From: RPQK01 sp041946865
Lineage (GTDB): Bacteria > Acidobacteriota > UBA6911 > RPQK01
Reading direction: 5' to 3'
Assembly: GCA_041946865.1 (NCBI GenBank)
Contig: JBHGBF010000269.1
Location: 1 to 7,578, forward strand
DNA length: 7,578 bases
In this document: positions 5,394 through 7,578 of the stretch, piece by piece
Numbering within the stretch: position 1 is the stretch's first letter
Layout of the letters: the number at the start of each line of letters is the position of its first letter
Position numbers and translations under genes: made by a program
The notes under the pieces: generated by a model
The model's database searches: none
Told to the model about the DNA's origin: nothing
The model's input: the letters and a program-made list of their open reading frames with translations, nothing else

Positions 5394-6410
5394 ATGCGAG
5401 TGCTACAAATCGGCGCGGGTTCGATGGGGAGGCGGAGGCTGCGGGATCTTTCGAAAGTGAACGATCTCGAGCTGGCGGTCCTGGATCGGAGAGGGGACCG
5501 GCTGGAGCGGGCGAGGGCGGACTACGCCGTGACTTCCTGCTTTGCCGACATCGAGCAGGCCCTGAAATGGAAACCGGAGGTTCTAGTCATCTCGACGCCG
5601 CCGGATCAACATGACGGATATGTTCATCTGGCCTTGGAGCTGGGTCTTCACAGTTTCTGTGAGGAACACATCTGGACGTATAATTTCGAGGAAATACAAG
5701 AGGTTTCGAGTCGCAAGAAGCTGGTCGCTGCCTCCTCCTGTTCGGCCCATTTTCTTCCCATCGTGAGGAAGATGAGGGAGATCGTGACGTCCAAGCTGGG
5801 AAAGCTCCAGGCGTATCAGTTCATGCTCTCCACCTGGGCGCCATCCTGGCACCCTGAGGAGGGTCCGGAATTCTACGCCCGGCATCGCGCGACCGCTCCT
5901 GCCCGTGAGATGGTCCCGTTTGAGTTGCTCTACCTGAACCATGTGTTCGGGCGGGCGGCGAGGGTGGCGGGCTGCGTCACCCGGTGGGGGAATCTCGTGA
6001 TGGACTCGGAGGATACGTGGTCCCTGCAGATGGTCCTCGAGCAAGGCGCCTGTGCCCAGTTGACGGTGCTCATGGCGTCACCCTCGAATCTGCGCAAAGG
6101 GGTTTGCGTAGGCACGAGCGGATCGGCTTCTTTTGACGTTTTTACCGGAGAAATCGCTCTGTCGCTGCAAGGTTGTCCCGAGGTCCGGATTCAATGCGGG
6201 CCGCAGACCGAGGTCATCGAAGGCGCGTACGCGGAGGAGATTGCCACTTTTGTCAAGGCGGTCCGGGGTCAGGCCGAATGGCCCTGTTCTTATTACCAGA
6301 GCAGCGTGGCGACGGCCACGCTGGCGGCCGCGGAGCTGAGCTCCCGTACTGGGAAGTGGGAAGACGTGGACCCCCGCCGGCAGCCGGCGCGCGTGCCCTC
6401 GGATTATTGA
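5394..6410 (+). CDS. Gfo/Idh/MocA-family oxidoreductase with an altered EKP motif
   Basis: This 338-residue protein has the two-part layout of the Gfo/Idh/MocA family, which oxidises or reduces sugars and cyclitols with NAD(P). The Rossmann half begins MRVLQIGAGSMG (GAGSMG at 7-12), with Asp31 after the second strand and STPPDQH at 67-73. The family's EKP motif, whose lysine normally contacts cofactor and substrate, reads EEH at 90-92, so the lysine is absent. The C-terminal half contains WHPEEGPEFY (152-161) and REMVPFELLYLNHVFG (171-186) where a DxGxHxxD-type catalytic region is usual. The mix suggests a divergent subgroup, possibly a different catalytic scheme or a reduced enzyme. ATG 5394 is chosen because the family starts right before the Rossmann strand; GTG 5382 has a better-placed GAGAG and would add four residues. 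It ends in TGA, 210 bp before the regulator. Confidence 0.85.
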   Translation: MRVLQIGAGSMGRRRLRDLSKVNDLELAVLDRRGDRLERARADYAVTSCFADIEQALKWKPEVLVISTPPDQHDGYVHLALELGLHSFCEEHIWTYNFEEIQEVSSRKKLVAASSCSAHFLPIVRKMREIVTSKLGKLQAYQFMLSTWAPSWHPEEGPEFYARHRATAPAREMVPFELLYLNHVFGRAARVAGCVTRWGNLVMDSEDTWSLQMVLEQGACAQLTVLMASPSNLRKGVCVGTSGSASFDVFTGEIALSLQGCPEVRIQCGPQTEVIEGAYAEEIATFVKAVRGQAEWPCSYYQSSVATATLAAAELSSRTGKWEDVDPRRQPARVPSDY

Positions 6411-6419
6411 AGCTCCGGG

Positions 6420-6432
6420 GCCGCGAAGCGGC
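6420..6432 (+). terminator. Small GC hairpin after the Gfo/Idh gene
   Basis: GCCGC-GAA-GCGGC is a perfect five-pair stem with a three-base loop, ten bases after the stop codon. No T-run follows, so it may mark the transcript end or protect the 3' end rather than terminate transcription alone. Confidence 0.3.
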
Positions 6433-6494
6433 GAACGAGAGTCGTCGGGCCCGCCGCCCTTCCCGGATGTGCAAGGCTGGACGTTGTTCTGGCC

Positions 6495-6524
6495 TTGACT
6501 GTAGTGTCTGCAAATCAGTAGACT
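6495..6524 (+). promoter_or_regulatory. Promoter candidate for the GntR-family gene
   Basis: TTGACT (6495-6500), an 18-bp spacer and TAGACT (6519-6524): 5/6 and 4/6 to sigma70 consensus. It lies in the gap before the regulator gene, giving a leader of about 65-90 nt. GTCT (6506-6509) and AGAC (6520-6523) form a short inverted repeat across the spacer and -10, a place where an autoregulatory operator could lie, but the match is too short to call. Confidence 0.45.
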
Positions 6525-6620
6525 GTCGTCACTTCCTGGGGAGGCGGCAGCAGGGTCCGAACCGGAATTGGATGTCGGAAAAGGAAGTTCGGTTCCTTGC
6601 ACTCGAACCGATCATCGACC

Positions 6621-7322
6621 ATGAAACAACCTGTATTCGAGAGTCCACAGTTTCGGGGCATACGGCAGGAGGTCTGCCAGATCTTGCGAAAGGCGATTTT
6701 TGATGGCCTTTACGAACCGGGTCAGCAGATCTACGAGGCGGAAATCGCCAAGAAGCTGCAGCTGAGCCGGGGACCGGTGCGCGAGGCTCTGCTGCAGCTG
6801 GAAAAAGAGTCTCTGATCCTGAACGTTTTCAACAAAGGCTGGTTCGTCATCGACCTGACGCCGGACCAGATCACCGAGATCACCAGCATGCGGGTGATCC
6901 TGGAGGTCCTGGCCTTGAAGACGGCCCGCAAACGGGTCAACGGCCGGCAGTTGAAGAAGCTGGTCCGCATCCAGGAGTCGATGCTCGAATTGTTCCAGAA
7001 GGAAGACTACACGAACGCCATTCAGCGGGACTTCGACTTTCACCGTGAAATCTGGAAAATCGCGGGCCACGGGGTCCTGGAGGAGAGCGCCACACGGCTC
7101 ACTACTCCCTACTTCGCTTTCCTCAAAATGTCGAAAATCCACAAGGGCTTCCGCATGGAAAGCTTCTATGAGGGCCTGGAGAATCACCACGCCATGCTGG
7201 ACTACCTGGCAGGAAAGACCGAAAAGAGCGCCGAGTGGTGTATCCGCAATCACTTCGCGCCGCTCACCTACCAGGACTGGCGTATCCTGCTCGACACGAT
7301 TAACAAGGAAGAAGACGATTAA
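6621..7322 (+). CDS. GntR-family transcription regulator, FCD (FadR-like) subgroup
   Basis: This 233-residue protein has an N-terminal winged helix (about residues 12-78) with the hallmark GntR pattern: DGLYEPGQQIYEAEIAKKL, then LSRGPVREALLQLEKESLI (48-66). An all-helical FCD effector domain follows (about 84-225). The acidic and histidine residues that bind metal in this subgroup are present: Asp137 and His141 (DFDFH), His190 in HHAML and His211 (RNHF). These regulators usually bind small organic or sugar acids and repress nearby catabolic genes, so the adjacent SDR and Gfo/Idh genes are plausible targets; that is inference from context. ATG 6621 has no ribosome-binding site. TTG 6597, in the same frame, sits nine bases after AAGGAAG (6581-6587) and adds eight residues, so it may be the true start. 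It ends in TAA. Confidence 0.88.
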   Translation: MKQPVFESPQFRGIRQEVCQILRKAIFDGLYEPGQQIYEAEIAKKLQLSRGPVREALLQLEKESLILNVFNKGWFVIDLTPDQITEITSMRVILEVLALKTARKRVNGRQLKKLVRIQESMLELFQKEDYTNAIQRDFDFHREIWKIAGHGVLEESATRLTTPYFAFLKMSKIHKGFRMESFYEGLENHHAMLDYLAGKTEKSAEWCIRNHFAPLTYQDWRILLDTINKEEDD

Positions 7323-7345
7323 GGGCGACGGCGTGTTTGCCCCTT
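7321..7345 (+). terminator. Imperfect hairpin at the end of the GntR-family gene
   Basis: AAGGGC (7321-7326) pairs with GCCCCTT (7339-7345) with one bulged C. The stem overlaps the stop codon and has no T-run, so it is only a weak terminator candidate. Confidence 0.25.
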
Positions 7346-7578
7346 GCCTGGACTTCCTGCCAGTTTAGAGACAGCGGCGGCCAGCATGCCTGCATGCGGG
7401 GCACCCACACCCGGGCTCGGAACAATCTGCCATCGCCCTGGCCCCTCCTCAGTCCCCGAGTTGCTTAAGGTCCCTCCCCGGCCGGTTCTGACTGCGGTCT
7501 GCCGGCCAGATCAAACCAGGGTAACCCCTCAGTTTTCGTACGGCGAGGCTCAAGGCGTCACAGAGTCAAGCGCAAAGC
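7346..7578. other. Gene-free tail of the window
   Basis: I see no gene start with a family-like product on either strand. Small structures are GCATG-CCTG-CATGC at about 7384-7397 and a six-pair inverted repeat, GGCCGG (7480-7485) with CCGGCC (7502-7507). A gene may begin or end beyond the window edge. Confidence 0.4.

Noticed and set aside
6612..7253. Minus-strand open frame of 213 codons antisense to the GntR-family gene
   Set aside because: The sense strand encodes a complete GntR/FCD protein; the antisense frame mirrors its codon bias.
7480..7507. GGCCGG/CCGGCC inverted repeat as a terminator or attachment site
   Set aside because: Six base pairs around a 16-base loop with no T-run and no adjacent mobile gene.

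Overview
This is a GC-rich window, apparently chromosomal, with five intact protein genes and one gene split by an in-frame stop. I see no rRNA, tRNA, CRISPR array, transposase or phage gene. A secreted protein with a sandwich-like sugar-binding look, a sugar-binding-like lipoprotein and a GT39-type membrane glycosyltransferase suggest a Gram-negative environmental bacterium. Acidobacteriota would fit, but that is an impression from gene style, not a phylogenetic result.

Left part (1-2429). Bases 1-304 hold no convincing gene, only a perfect 12-bp AT-rich palindrome. A secreted-protein reading frame starts at 305 and ends in a TAG at 854-856. The same frame continues open and protein-like through 857-1795 without a shift, so this looks like one gene of about 496 codons cut by a single amber codon. 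It converges on a small lipoprotein gene (2429-1899, minus strand); the 103-bp gap between them contains stem-loops.

Middle (2430-4217). The lipoprotein gene and a 531-residue GT39/PMT-like glycosyltransferase diverge from a shared 192-bp region. Each has a plausible sigma70-type promoter there, back to back. The glycosyltransferase leader also has two mutually exclusive 5' arms that could pair with its Shine-Dalgarno region.

Right part (4218-7578). Three plus-strand genes follow: an SDR oxidoreductase resembling the PtmA-like branch, a Gfo/Idh/MocA-type oxidoreductase whose usual EKP motif reads EEH, and a GntR/FCD transcription regulator. They are separated by 167 and 210 bp, with a terminator-like hairpin in the first gap and a promoter candidate in the second, so they are probably not one tight operon. 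Together they look like a small sugar or sugar-acid conversion module with a local regulator. The direction (making a surface sugar or breaking one down) cannot be settled here. The SDR gene has an apparent structured leader of about 90 nt whose predicted 5' end pairs with the bases just before its ribosome-binding site.

I did not find a clearly new multi-gene system. The best leads are the amber-split gene, the structured SDR leader and the Gfo/Idh protein lacking its catalytic-motif lysine.
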